44,104 nt of DNA from Nitriliruptoraceae bacterium (GTDB taxonomy: Bacteria > Actinomycetota > Nitriliruptoria > Nitriliruptorales > Nitriliruptoraceae): the NCBI GenBank assembly GCA_003563915.1, contig PWTE01000283.1, positions 1 to 44,104 on the forward strand. The letters are read 5' to 3'. Positions 17,875-25,684 of this stretch are shown here, one piece after another. The stretch's first letter is position 1. Every line of letters begins with the position of its first letter. Under the pieces are notes generated by a model that saw only the letters and a program-made list of their open reading frames with translations, ran no database searches and was not told the origin of the DNA. Both the position numbers and the translations under genes were made by a program.

Positions 17875-17970
17875 GTGAGCGGTGGGCAGTGGCTGATCGC
17901 GCTGGGGGTGGCGGGGCTCGTGGGGATCGGGCTGACCGCGGCGTTGGGCTTGTGGCTGTTGAGTGGCTGA
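17875..17970 (+). CDS. 31-residue single-helix membrane peptide
   Basis: This very small gene encodes V-S-G-G-Q-W followed by one hydrophobic helix of about 23 residues (LIALGVAGLVGIGLTAALGLW) and ends LLSG. The GTG start is preceded by GGAGG (17865-17869) at five bases, and a TAGGCT hexamer lies 43 bases further up. The function is unknown. Small single-span proteins of this type often modulate a larger membrane complex. The nearest candidates are the M23 peptidase upstream and the membrane-anchored molybdoenzyme 114 bases downstream (inference). A chance frame cannot be excluded at this length. Confidence 0.5.
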   Translation: MSGGQWLIALGVAGLVGIGLTAALGLWLLSG

Positions 17971-18084
17971 GCGGCTCGTGCACCACGTCGAACCACCTGC
18001 CACCTCCTCTCCGAAGTAGGAACGCCTGCTGCGGTGTCGGGGTTGTCCTGTCACGCTGGTGTGTGGCTGGCAGGGAGGTAAGCG

Positions 18085-19677
18085 ATGAGACCGCAAGGGG
18101 CAGCCGCCCTGGCTGGGATCGTCGCCGTCGGCGTCGCGATCGCCGTCGGTGAGCTCGCGGCGGGTCTCGTCGCTGCGATCCCCTCACCGGTGGATGCGAT
18201 CGGTCAGACCCTGATCCCTCGGTTCCCCGGGAGCGTCACCTCGTGGGCGATCGACACCTTCGGGGTGGCCAACCGGGCCGTGCTCACCAGCGGGATCGTG
18301 CTCGTCGCCCTGCTGATCGGTGCGTACGCCGGCACCGCGGGCCGCCGTCATCTCGCGACGCCCGTCCTGCTGTTCGGAGGTTTCGCGGCACTCGGCGTGT
18401 TGACCTCCCAGGGACAGCCCGGTGCCGCCGTCGTGCCGGTGACCCTCGGGTTGGGTGTCGCTGCCGCGGCGGGGCTGGTCCTGCTCCGCTGGATCCTGGC
18501 ACGGGTCGATGAGGACGCAGCGCGAGCCCTGGCGGACGCTCGCGACACCCAGGAGCCCGGCACGTCGTCGTCGACCGCTCCGTCGACGGACGGCACCGTC
18601 GTGACCGTTCCCCGCCGGACGGTGGTGGCGACCGCGGGGGTGGCCGCGCTCGGGGCCGTCGTTGCCGGGAGCTTCGGGCGGTGGGTCCTCGGAGGTGGGG
18701 TGACCGCCGAACCCAGCGAGCTCAGCCTGCCGCGGCCGCAGAGCTCGCTGCCGCCCGTCACCCCCGCGGTCGACGCCTCGGGGCGGATCGAGGGCCTGTC
18801 ACCGATCCTGACGCCGACGGATCGCTTCTTCCGGATCGACACCGCCCTGTCCGTCCCGCGCGTCGACCCGTCGACGTGGAGCCTCCGGGTGTCCGGGATG
18901 GTCGACCGTCCCCTCGAGCTGAGCCTGGAGGACCTGCTCGCCGAGCCGATGTCCGAGATCGACGCGACGATCGCCTGCGTGTCCAACCCCGTGGGTGGAG
19001 ACCTCATAGGGACGGCGAGGTGGCTCGGAACGCCCCTGGCGGACCTCCTCGACCGTGCCGGGGTGCAGGACGCGGCGACGCAGATCGTCGGACGGTCCGT
19101 CGACGGCTGGACCGCCGGCTTCCCCACGGAGCTGGCGTTCGACGGACGGGACGCGATCGTCGCCATCGCGATGAACGGTGAGCCGTTGCCTGCCCGGCAC
19201 GGGTTCCCGGCCAGGCTCATCGTCCCCGGCCTCTTCGGGTACGTCTCGGCGACCAAGTGGTTGCAGGAGATCGAGCTCACGACCTGGGAGGGCTTCGATG
19301 CCTACTGGGTCCCGCGCGGCTGGGCGAAGGAAGGCCCGGTCAAGACCGGTGCGCGGATCGACGTGCCACGGCTCGGTGAGCGGCTGCCGGCCGGTGAGGT
19401 GGTCGTCGCAGGGGTGGCCTGGGCACCGATCCGTGGTATCCGTGGTGTCGAGGTCCGCGTCGACGACGGTCCCTTCCAGCCCGCCGAGCTGATCGAGCCG
19501 CTCTCCGACCAGACCTGGGTGCAGTGGACCGCCACCGTCGCGGTGCCCCAAGGCGACCGCAGCCTGCAGGTACGGGCCATCGACGGCGACGGCGTGGTCC
19601 AGCCCCAGGGGCCGCGGCCACCGGCGCCGGACGGTGCCGAGGGGTGGCACCGGCGGTCGATCCGGGTCGGGGACTGA
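18085..19677 (+). CDS. Membrane-anchored sulfite-oxidase-like molybdopterin oxidoreductase
   Basis: This is a 530-residue enzyme. The first ~150 residues hold four hydrophobic helices. After a Ser/Thr-rich linker, PRRTVVATAGVAALGAVVAG makes a fifth, Tat-like segment that exports the catalytic part. Residues ~250-425 form the oxidoreductase molybdopterin-binding domain, with the expected Moco cysteine in TIACVSNPVGGDLIG and substrate-site features WLGTPLADLL and ARHGFPARLIVPGLFGYVSATKW. The C-terminal ~100 residues resemble the Mo-co dimerisation domain (VAWAPIRGIRGVEVRVD). The physiological substrate of these fused actinobacterial enzymes is not established; sulfite or other oxo-transfer is possible. 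GGGAGG stands six bases before the ATG. Confidence 0.9.
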   Translation: MRPQGAAALAGIVAVGVAIAVGELAAGLVAAIPSPVDAIGQTLIPRFPGSVTSWAIDTFGVANRAVLTSGIVLVALLIGAYAGTAGRRHLATPVLLFGGFAALGVLTSQGQPGAAVVPVTLGLGVAAAAGLVLLRWILARVDEDAARALADARDTQEPGTSSSTAPSTDGTVVTVPRRTVVATAGVAALGAVVAGSFGRWVLGGGVTAEPSELSLPRPQSSLPPVTPAVDASGRIEGLSPILTPTDRFFRIDTALSVPRVDPSTWSLRVSGMVDRPLELSLEDLLAEPMSEIDATIACVSNPVGGDLIGTARWLGTPLADLLDRAGVQDAATQIVGRSVDGWTAGFPTELAFDGRDAIVAIAMNGEPLPARHGFPARLIVPGLFGYVSATKWLQEIELTTWEGFDAYWVPRGWAKEGPVKTGARIDVPRLGERLPAGEVVVAGVAWAPIRGIRGVEVRVDDGPFQPAELIEPLSDQTWVQWTATVAVPQGDRSLQVRAIDGDGVVQPQGPRPPAPDGAEGWHRRSIRVGD

Positions 19678-19814
19678 CGCGCTGCTCGAGCGTCCGGGGG
19701 GGCGGCTCCGCGATGTGTGCTCGGGCACCGCGCGGCGATGGGAGCCGACCCAACCGCACGTGCCGCATCCTCGAACCTGGCTCGACGTGACCACACTGCG
19801 GAGGACAGATCAGG

Positions 19815-21083
19815 GTGCGTATCGCCACCATCGGGACCGGGATCTCCGGTCTCGCCGCCGCCTGGCTGCTCTCGCGCCAGCACGAGGTGCACCTGTTCGA
19901 GCGCGAAGACCGGCTGGGCGGGCACACCCACACGGTCCAGGTCCCTCGTGGCCCAGCGGGAGCCTCCGGGTCCCTGCCGGTCGATACCGGCTTCATCGTC
20001 TACAACGAGGCCACCTACCCGCTGCTCGTGCGGCTGTTCGACGAGCTCGGGGTCGCGACCAAGCCCTCGGACATGTCCTGGTCGCTGCGTTGCGAGCGTT
20101 GCGACCTCGAGTACGCCGGGAACGTCGGTGGCATCGTCGCGCAACCGCGACGGCTGGCAGACCCGGGCTACGTCCGCATGCTCAGCGACATCCTGCGCTT
20201 CAACCGGCTCGGCCAGCGGCTGTTGGACGACCCGCGCGCTGCGAACGTCTCACTCGGCCACTTCCTGCGCGAAGCCGGTTTCGGGCACGGTTTCACCGCC
20301 CACTACCTGCTGCCGATGGCGGCGGCGATCTGGTCGTCGGGGCCGCAGGTCGTCGATCGCTTCCCCTTGGGCACCCTCCTGCGCTTCCTGTCGAACCACG
20401 GGTTGCTCGGCGTGACGACCCACCACCCGTGGAGGACCGTGGTCGGAGGGGCCTCGAGCTACATCCCGAAGCTGACCGCCCCACTGTCGGACACCGTCCA
20501 CCGCGGGCTCGGTGTCGCGGTCGTCGAGCGTGAGAGCGACGGTGTGCGGTTGCGGTTCTCCGATGGCACGGCGGCGTGGTTCGACGCGGTCGTCATCGCC
20601 ACCCATGCCGACCAGGCGCTCGGGCTGCTCGCCGATCCCTCACCGATCGAGAAGGAACTCCTCGGCGAGTGGGACTACTCGACCAACGACGCGTGGTTGC
20701 ACACCGACCGTTCCCTGCTGCCACGGTCACGCCGCGCATGGGCCTCGTGGAACTACCACCTCGAGGACTGCCGGGAGCCTGGCGAGCAGGTCAGCCTCAG
20801 CTACCACATGAACCGGCTCCAGGGGCTCGAGGAGGCCGAGGACTACGTCGTCACGCTCAACCCGTCGACCACGCCACGTGCCGATCGGGTCATCCGGCGG
20901 ATGGACTACGCCCACCCGATGTACACGCCCGAGAGCGTCGCGACCCAGCCGGATCTGGACCGGCTGTCCGGTCGACGGCGTACCTTCTACGCCGGTGCTT
21001 ACCATCGGTACGGGTTCCACGAGGACGGGTTGTGGTCAGCGGTGCGAGCGGTCAGCCACCTGGGTGTCCGGTGGCCGACGTGA
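19815..21083 (+). CDS. FAD-dependent amine-oxidase-type oxidoreductase of the fatty-acid modification cluster
   Basis: This 422-residue flavoprotein is the first gene of a five-gene coupled chain. The FAD-binding GxGxxG is at G7-G12 (GTGISGLAAAWLL), followed by the acidic FERED and DRLGGHTHT, typical of NAD(P)-binding/amine-oxidase enzymes. The C-terminal part has TFYAGAYHRYGFHEDGLWSA, a signature of the subfamily that sits next to DUF1365 and cyclopropane-fatty-acid-synthase genes in many bacteria. In such clusters the flavoprotein is thought to oxidise or desaturate lipid acyl chains before or after methylation. The exact reaction here is inference. The GTG follows GGAGG at ten bases. Nothing clear was seen in the 137-base gap upstream. 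Confidence 0.88.
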   Translation: MRIATIGTGISGLAAAWLLSRQHEVHLFEREDRLGGHTHTVQVPRGPAGASGSLPVDTGFIVYNEATYPLLVRLFDELGVATKPSDMSWSLRCERCDLEYAGNVGGIVAQPRRLADPGYVRMLSDILRFNRLGQRLLDDPRAANVSLGHFLREAGFGHGFTAHYLLPMAAAIWSSGPQVVDRFPLGTLLRFLSNHGLLGVTTHHPWRTVVGGASSYIPKLTAPLSDTVHRGLGVAVVERESDGVRLRFSDGTAAWFDAVVIATHADQALGLLADPSPIEKELLGEWDYSTNDAWLHTDRSLLPRSRRAWASWNYHLEDCREPGEQVSLSYHMNRLQGLEEAEDYVVTLNPSTTPRADRVIRRMDYAHPMYTPESVATQPDLDRLSGRRRTFYAGAYHRYGFHEDGLWSAVRAVSHLGVRWPT

Positions 21084-21883
21084 CCACGCGCGCGTCTGCG
21101 CTGTACGTCGGCACCGTGCGGCACCGCCGACACCAGCCTCGCACCCACGCGTTCCGGTACCGCACCTACCACGCGCTGATCGACGTGGATGAGCTGCCGA
21201 CCCTCGACCTGGACGTCCCCGCCTTCGGTTACCGCCGTGCGGCCCTCTCGTCGTTCCACGACGTCGACCACTTCGGGTCGTTGGACCTACCGGTACGCGA
21301 GAAGCTCCGCCGTTGGCTGGCCGACCAGGACGTCGCCCTGCCTGCGGGTCCGCTGCGGGTCCTGACCAACCTCCGCGTGCTCGGCCACGTCTTCAACCCG
21401 GTCAGTTGGTGGTTCTGCCATCACCCCGACGGGGAGCTCGCCCTGATCGTCGCGGAGGTGAACAACACCTTCGGCGAGTCGCACAGCTACCTCCTCGACC
21501 ACCTCGAGGTGGACGGGAGCGTCGTCCGGGCGCGCGCCGCCAAGGCGTTCCACGTCTCGCCGTTCCTGCCGATCACCGGGCTGGACTACCGCTTCACGTT
21601 CGCGCTCCGCCGCGACAGGATCACGATCCAGATGGAGGTCGAAGGTGCGCAGGGCCGGGTGTTCGACGCGACCCAGGACGGCCGTCGACAACCGATCGCG
21701 CGCCTGCCTAGGGTGCTCCTCTCGCATCCACTGATGACGCTCCACACCGTCGCCGCGATCCACTGGCAGGCCGTCAAGCTGTGGAGCAAGCGTGTCGGGT
21801 TCTTCCGCAAGCCTCCGCCACCGTCCGACGGGTACCCCCGCGCCTCCGCCACCGCCGCTCGACCCCCGGAGCTCGTCCCGTGA
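21080..21883 (+). CDS. DUF1365 family protein
   Basis: This 267-residue protein belongs to the DUF1365 family. Its marks are ALYVGTVRHRRHQPRTHAFRYR at the start, VLTNLRVLGHVFNPVSWWFC and EVNNTFGESHSYLL in the middle, and KAFHVSPFLPI. The family has no settled biochemical function, but its genes nearly always lie between the flavoprotein and the cyclopropane-fatty-acid-synthase-like gene, as here. The GTG at 21080 overlaps the flavoprotein stop (GTGA) with GGTGG five bases upstream; an in-frame GTG at 21071 is the alternative. Its own stop overlaps the next gene in the same manner. Confidence 0.88.
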   Translation: MTTRASALYVGTVRHRRHQPRTHAFRYRTYHALIDVDELPTLDLDVPAFGYRRAALSSFHDVDHFGSLDLPVREKLRRWLADQDVALPAGPLRVLTNLRVLGHVFNPVSWWFCHHPDGELALIVAEVNNTFGESHSYLLDHLEVDGSVVRARAAKAFHVSPFLPITGLDYRFTFALRRDRITIQMEVEGAQGRVFDATQDGRRQPIARLPRVLLSHPLMTLHTVAAIHWQAVKLWSKRVGFFRKPPPPSDGYPRASATAARPPELVP

Positions 21884-23205
21884 CCCTGTACCGCCTCCCG
21901 GCACGCCGCCCGACCGCCGGCGAGACCCGCGCTATGCGTCTCCTGGTCAGCATGCTCGGCAACCTCCAGGTCGGTGCTCTGGAGGTCACGCTGCCCGACG
22001 GGCGCCACCGGGTGTTCGGCGAAGCCGCCCACCCGCTGCGCTCGACCATCGAGGTGCGCGACTGGCGGTTCTTCACCCGGTTGCTCCACGGAGCATCCGT
22101 GGGCGTCGGGGAGTCCTACATGGAGGGCGAGTGGGACTCGGAGGACCTCGTGTCCCTGATCCGCATCGTGATCGCCAACCGTCGGGCGCTCAAGTGGATC
22201 ACCCCGGCGTCCCTGCTCAACGTCGCGGGTGACAAGGTGATCCACGCGGTCCGAGCGAACCGCCTCGGCCAGAGCAGACGCAACATCTCCGCCCACTACG
22301 ACCTGTCGAACGAGCTCTACGCGCTGTTCCTCGAGGACACCATGACCTACTCCGCGGCGTACTTCGAGGACGCCACAGCGACCCTCGAACAGGCGCAGGA
22401 GTCCAAGTACGCCCGACTCTCCGACAAGGTCCGCTTGGACGGTTCGTGCCACGTGCTGGAGATCGGTTGTGGGTGGGGTGGGTTCGCCTCCTTCGCCGCC
22501 AGGACCTACGGCTGTCGTGTCACCGGCATCACCCTCTCCGAGGAGCAGGCGCACTTCGCCCGTGATCGGATGCATCGCGAGGGTCTGAACGACCTGGTGG
22601 ACATCCGGGTCGTCGACTACCGCGAGGTTCGGGGCAGCTTCGACCGCATCGTGTCGATCGAGATGCTCGAGGCGGTCGGGCACCGCTACCTGGGCACCTA
22701 CTTCCAGGCCGTGGACCGGTTGCTCGCCCCGGACGGGCTCGCCGGCCTCCAGGTCATCACGATCCCCGAGCAGCGCTACGACACCTACCGGCGGCGGCCC
22801 GACTTCATCCAGCGCTACATCTTCCCGGGGGGCCACCTGCCGTCGCTCGAGGCCCTCGCCGGCACGATGGGGCGTGAGTCGGAGCTGTTCGTCGACCAGG
22901 TCGAGAACATCGGCATGCACTACGCGGAGACGTTGCACCGCTGGCGCATCCGGTTCCTCGAGAACGCGGAGCAGGTCCGCTCGCTCGGGTTCGACGACCG
23001 GTTCGTACGCATGTGGGAGTTCTACCTCGCCTACTGCGAGGGGGCGTTCCTGGCCCGCTACATCAACGACCTCCAGGTCGTGCTCACCCGGCCCATGAAC
23101 GGCACGCTCGGGACCGCACCTTACGATCACCGGTTGGTGCCGGTCCGCGAGGCGGACCTCCCGCGTCACCGCCCCGAGGTCGCCGATGGCGAAGGTGTCG
23201 CATGA
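21880..23205 (+). CDS. Cyclopropane-fatty-acid-synthase-like SAM methyltransferase
   Basis: This 441-residue enzyme of the CFA synthase/mycolic acid methyltransferase family transfers a carbon from S-adenosylmethionine to unsaturated acyl chains of membrane phospholipids. The N-terminal ~120 residues are the lipid-binding part (GVGESYMEGEWDSEDL). QSRRNISAHYDLSNELYALFLEDTMTYS leads into the SAM-binding motif VLEIGCGWGG at 192-201. IEMLEAVGHRYL and QRYIFPGGHLPS are conserved near the active site. The GTG at 21880 overlaps the DUF1365 stop (GTGA). The product could be a cyclopropane, methyl-branched or furan-precursor fatty acid; the sequence alone does not decide. Confidence 0.92.
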   Translation: MTLYRLPARRPTAGETRAMRLLVSMLGNLQVGALEVTLPDGRHRVFGEAAHPLRSTIEVRDWRFFTRLLHGASVGVGESYMEGEWDSEDLVSLIRIVIANRRALKWITPASLLNVAGDKVIHAVRANRLGQSRRNISAHYDLSNELYALFLEDTMTYSAAYFEDATATLEQAQESKYARLSDKVRLDGSCHVLEIGCGWGGFASFAARTYGCRVTGITLSEEQAHFARDRMHREGLNDLVDIRVVDYREVRGSFDRIVSIEMLEAVGHRYLGTYFQAVDRLLAPDGLAGLQVITIPEQRYDTYRRRPDFIQRYIFPGGHLPSLEALAGTMGRESELFVDQVENIGMHYAETLHRWRIRFLENAEQVRSLGFDDRFVRMWEFYLAYCEGAFLARYINDLQVVLTRPMNGTLGTAPYDHRLVPVREADLPRHRPEVADGEGVA

Positions 23206-24311
23206 GTGGCCGGACGCCGCCCGGCGCCTGGGTCGTGGATCGTGTCATCGATCGGGGCGTCCTGCCGGACCCCGTGCTGCGGCGGGTGATCCGTCTGCTC
23301 CTGTGGCAGCGTCGCCGACGGATCACACGTGGCAGCGTCGAGGACCGCGCCAACCGCAAGCGGGAACTGCTCGCGTCACTCGCCAGCTCGCCGGTCGCCA
23401 TCGACACCGACGACGCGAACGAGCAGCACTACGAGGTCCCCACGGAGCTGTTCGAGCTGATGCTGGGACCGCACCTGAAGTACTCGTGCGCGTGGTACCC
23501 GCCGGACCGGCGGGACCGTCCCGCTGCGGGTTCGTCGGCGCTGGCGGTGGCCGAAGCGGCGATGCTGCGACTGTCCTGCGAGCGGGCGCAGCTCGCCGAC
23601 GGGCAGGACGTACTCGAGCTCGGCTGCGGCTGGGGGTCTCTGACGCTGTGGATCGCCGAGCACTACCCGGCGTCACGGATCACCGCCGTCTCGAACTCGA
23701 CGACCCAACGCGAGTACATCGAGAAGCAGGCGGCGGATCGCGGGCTCACCAACGTCCGGGTCCTGACCTGCGACGTCAACCAACTCGGGGTGGAGGCTCA
23801 CGGCGATGTGGTGTATCCGGATGCTTTCGACCGCGTCGTGTCGGTCGAGATGTTCGAGCACGTCCGCAACCACACGGTGTTGACCGAGCGGATCGCATCC
23901 TGGTTGCGACCCGGCGGCAAGCTGTTCGTGCACGTGTTCGTGCACCGGAGTGACGCCTACCCCTTCGAGACCGGCTCCAACGCCGACTGGATGGCGCGCC
24001 ACTTCTTCAGCGGTGGGCTGATGCCCTCGGACGACCTGCTGCTGCACAGCGTGCGCGGGTTGACGATCGAGGACCACTGGGCGCTCTCCGGGTGCCACTA
24101 CGCGCGGACGCTTCGAGCCTGGCTCGACCAGCTGGATGCCCACCGGGATCAGGCGTTGGCCCTGTTCGCCGAGACCTACGGTGTGGAGCGCGCCCCGGCC
24201 TGGCTGCACCGTTGGCGGGTGTTCACCATCGCCTGCGAGGAGTTGTTCGCCGCCCGCGGCGGCGACGAGTGGCACGTCTCGCACTACCGCTTCGTGCACG
24301 AGGGGACCTGA
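23202..24311 (+). CDS. Second CFA-related SAM-dependent methyltransferase
   Basis: This 369-residue protein is of the CFA synthase superfamily, closer in layout to coclaurine N-methyltransferase-like enzymes. It shows NEQHYEVPTELFELMLGPHLKYSCAWY, the SAM motif VLELGCGWGS at 137-146, SVEMFEHVRNHTVL, and FVHRSDAYPFE. It lacks the N-terminal lipid domain of the preceding enzyme. The substrate is unknown; it may act on a modified lipid or a small cytosolic compound. The ATG overlaps the preceding stop (ATGA), and its own stop shares a base with the start of the dehydrogenase gene (TGATG). Confidence 0.87.
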   Translation: MSGRTPPGAWVVDRVIDRGVLPDPVLRRVIRLLLWQRRRRITRGSVEDRANRKRELLASLASSPVAIDTDDANEQHYEVPTELFELMLGPHLKYSCAWYPPDRRDRPAAGSSALAVAEAAMLRLSCERAQLADGQDVLELGCGWGSLTLWIAEHYPASRITAVSNSTTQREYIEKQAADRGLTNVRVLTCDVNQLGVEAHGDVVYPDAFDRVVSVEMFEHVRNHTVLTERIASWLRPGGKLFVHVFVHRSDAYPFETGSNADWMARHFFSGGLMPSDDLLLHSVRGLTIEDHWALSGCHYARTLRAWLDQLDAHRDQALALFAETYGVERAPAWLHRWRVFTIACEELFAARGGDEWHVSHYRFVHEGT

Positions 24312-25573
24312 TGAACGATGCGCTCCTGGAGGATGCCGAGCAGCGGTTCCACGACGCGTGCGAACACGCGCAGCTCTCGGTCGACGCGATCGAGCGGCTC
24401 CAGCTGCCCGAGATGTCGCTGAAGGTGTCGATACCCGTGCGCATGGACGACGGCACGCTGCGGACCTTCGCGGGCTACCGCGTCCGGTACGACTCCACAC
24501 GGGGGCCCGCCAAGGGTGGGATCCGTTTCCACCCGTCGGTCACCGCCGCCGAGGTCACGACGCTGGCCTTCTGGATGACCTTCAAGACCGCCCTGATGGA
24601 CCTGCCCTTCGGCGGTGGCAAGGGCGGCGTGGCCGTCGATCCGAAGGAGCTGTCCGCGGCGGAGCTCGAGCGGCTCACCCGCGGCTACACCGCCGCGATC
24701 GCGGACGTGATCGGACCCGACCTGGACGTGCCCGCACCGGACGTCGCCACCAACGAGCTCGTGATGGGATGGATGGTCCACGAGTACGCGAAGATCACCC
24801 GTCGCCACCAACCGGCGGTCATCACCGGCAAGCCGCGCCAGCTCGGTGGCATCGCGGGGCGCTCCAGCGCGACCTCGGATGGCGCGTTCCTGGTGATCCG
24901 CGAGCTGCGTGACCGCGTGCTCGATGACCTCGATCGACCGCGCGCGGCGATCCAGGGGTTCGGGAACGCGGGGGCGCAGCTGGCGACGCTCCTGGCGGAG
25001 GACGGGTGGATGGTCGTCGCGGTCGGCGATTCGTCGGCGACGATCGTCGACCCAGACGGTCTGGATGTCGCCAAGGTGCGTGAGCACAAGGACGGCACCG
25101 GATCACTGGCGGGGTGCCCGGTCGGTGAGGAACGGGAGCGTGACGCCGTGCTGACCACCGAGACCGACGCGCTGATCCCGGCTGCGCTCGAGGGGGCGAT
25201 CCATGCGGACAACGCGGGCGAGCTGCAGGCGAAGGTCGTCTTCGAGGTCGCGAACGGCCCGATCACGGCTCAGGCCGACCGGATCCTGGACGACACCGGG
25301 GTCGAGATCGTGCCCGACATCCTCGTCAACGCCGGTGGCGTCACGGTCAGTTGGTTCGAGTGGGTGGCGAACCGTCAGGGTGACCGCTGGACGGCCGCCA
25401 CCGTCGCCGAGCGGCTCGAAGAACGGATGGTGACCGAGACCCACACGGTCGCGGACCTCGCCGATGAGCGTGACCTGCCCTTGCGGACCGCCGCATACGT
25501 GCACGCGTTGGAGCGGCTGTCGGGCGCGATGGACGCGACCGGTACCGCCGACCTGTTCGCGAACGGCGGCTGA
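24311..25573 (+). CDS. Glu/Leu/Phe/Val dehydrogenase, probably glutamate dehydrogenase
   Basis: This 420-residue NAD(P)-dependent amino-acid dehydrogenase interconverts glutamate (or a branched or aromatic amino acid) with the oxo-acid and ammonia. K68 in GPAKGGIRFHP, K92 in MTFKTALMDLPFGGGKGG, K104, and D144 in VPAPDVATNE are the substrate and catalytic residues. The Rossmann motif is GFGNAGAQLA. The length suits a hexameric bacterial glutamate dehydrogenase. What is odd is the context: its ATG shares the final A of the upstream methyltransferase stop (TGATG), so it is translated from the lipid-modification message. A metabolic link is not obvious. Confidence 0.93.
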   Translation: MNDALLEDAEQRFHDACEHAQLSVDAIERLQLPEMSLKVSIPVRMDDGTLRTFAGYRVRYDSTRGPAKGGIRFHPSVTAAEVTTLAFWMTFKTALMDLPFGGGKGGVAVDPKELSAAELERLTRGYTAAIADVIGPDLDVPAPDVATNELVMGWMVHEYAKITRRHQPAVITGKPRQLGGIAGRSSATSDGAFLVIRELRDRVLDDLDRPRAAIQGFGNAGAQLATLLAEDGWMVVAVGDSSATIVDPDGLDVAKVREHKDGTGSLAGCPVGEERERDAVLTTETDALIPAALEGAIHADNAGELQAKVVFEVANGPITAQADRILDDTGVEIVPDILVNAGGVTVSWFEWVANRQGDRWTAATVAERLEERMVTETHTVADLADERDLPLRTAAYVHALERLSGAMDATGTADLFANGG

Positions 25574-25628
25574 CCGGCCCCAGCAACCACCCCGGGGTCG
25601 GCGAGATACGAGATCCTGCGGGCAGCAC

Positions 25629-25654
25629 CGAGGGAGGGGGTTGCCGAGCCCTCG
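25629..25654. terminator. Candidate bidirectional hairpin between convergent genes
   Basis: In the 111-base gap between the dehydrogenase and the LuxR-type gene, CGAGGG (25629-25634) pairs with CCCTCG (25649-25654) across a 14-base loop. No T-run follows on either strand. It is placed where both units must end. Confidence 0.3.
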
Positions 25655-25684
25655 TGGCCCTCGTGCGGCTGTCCGCGGCGGTCT

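Noticed and set aside
21586-23169. Minus-strand open frame of about 527 codons opposite DUF1365 and CFA synthase genes.
   Set aside because: Antisense to two well-supported genes; low-complexity composition and no recognisable motif.
24311-25573. Assigning a specific leucine or phenylalanine dehydrogenase role to the ELFV enzyme.
   Set aside because: The visible catalytic residues are common to the whole family, and substrate-pocket residues cannot be judged without an alignment.
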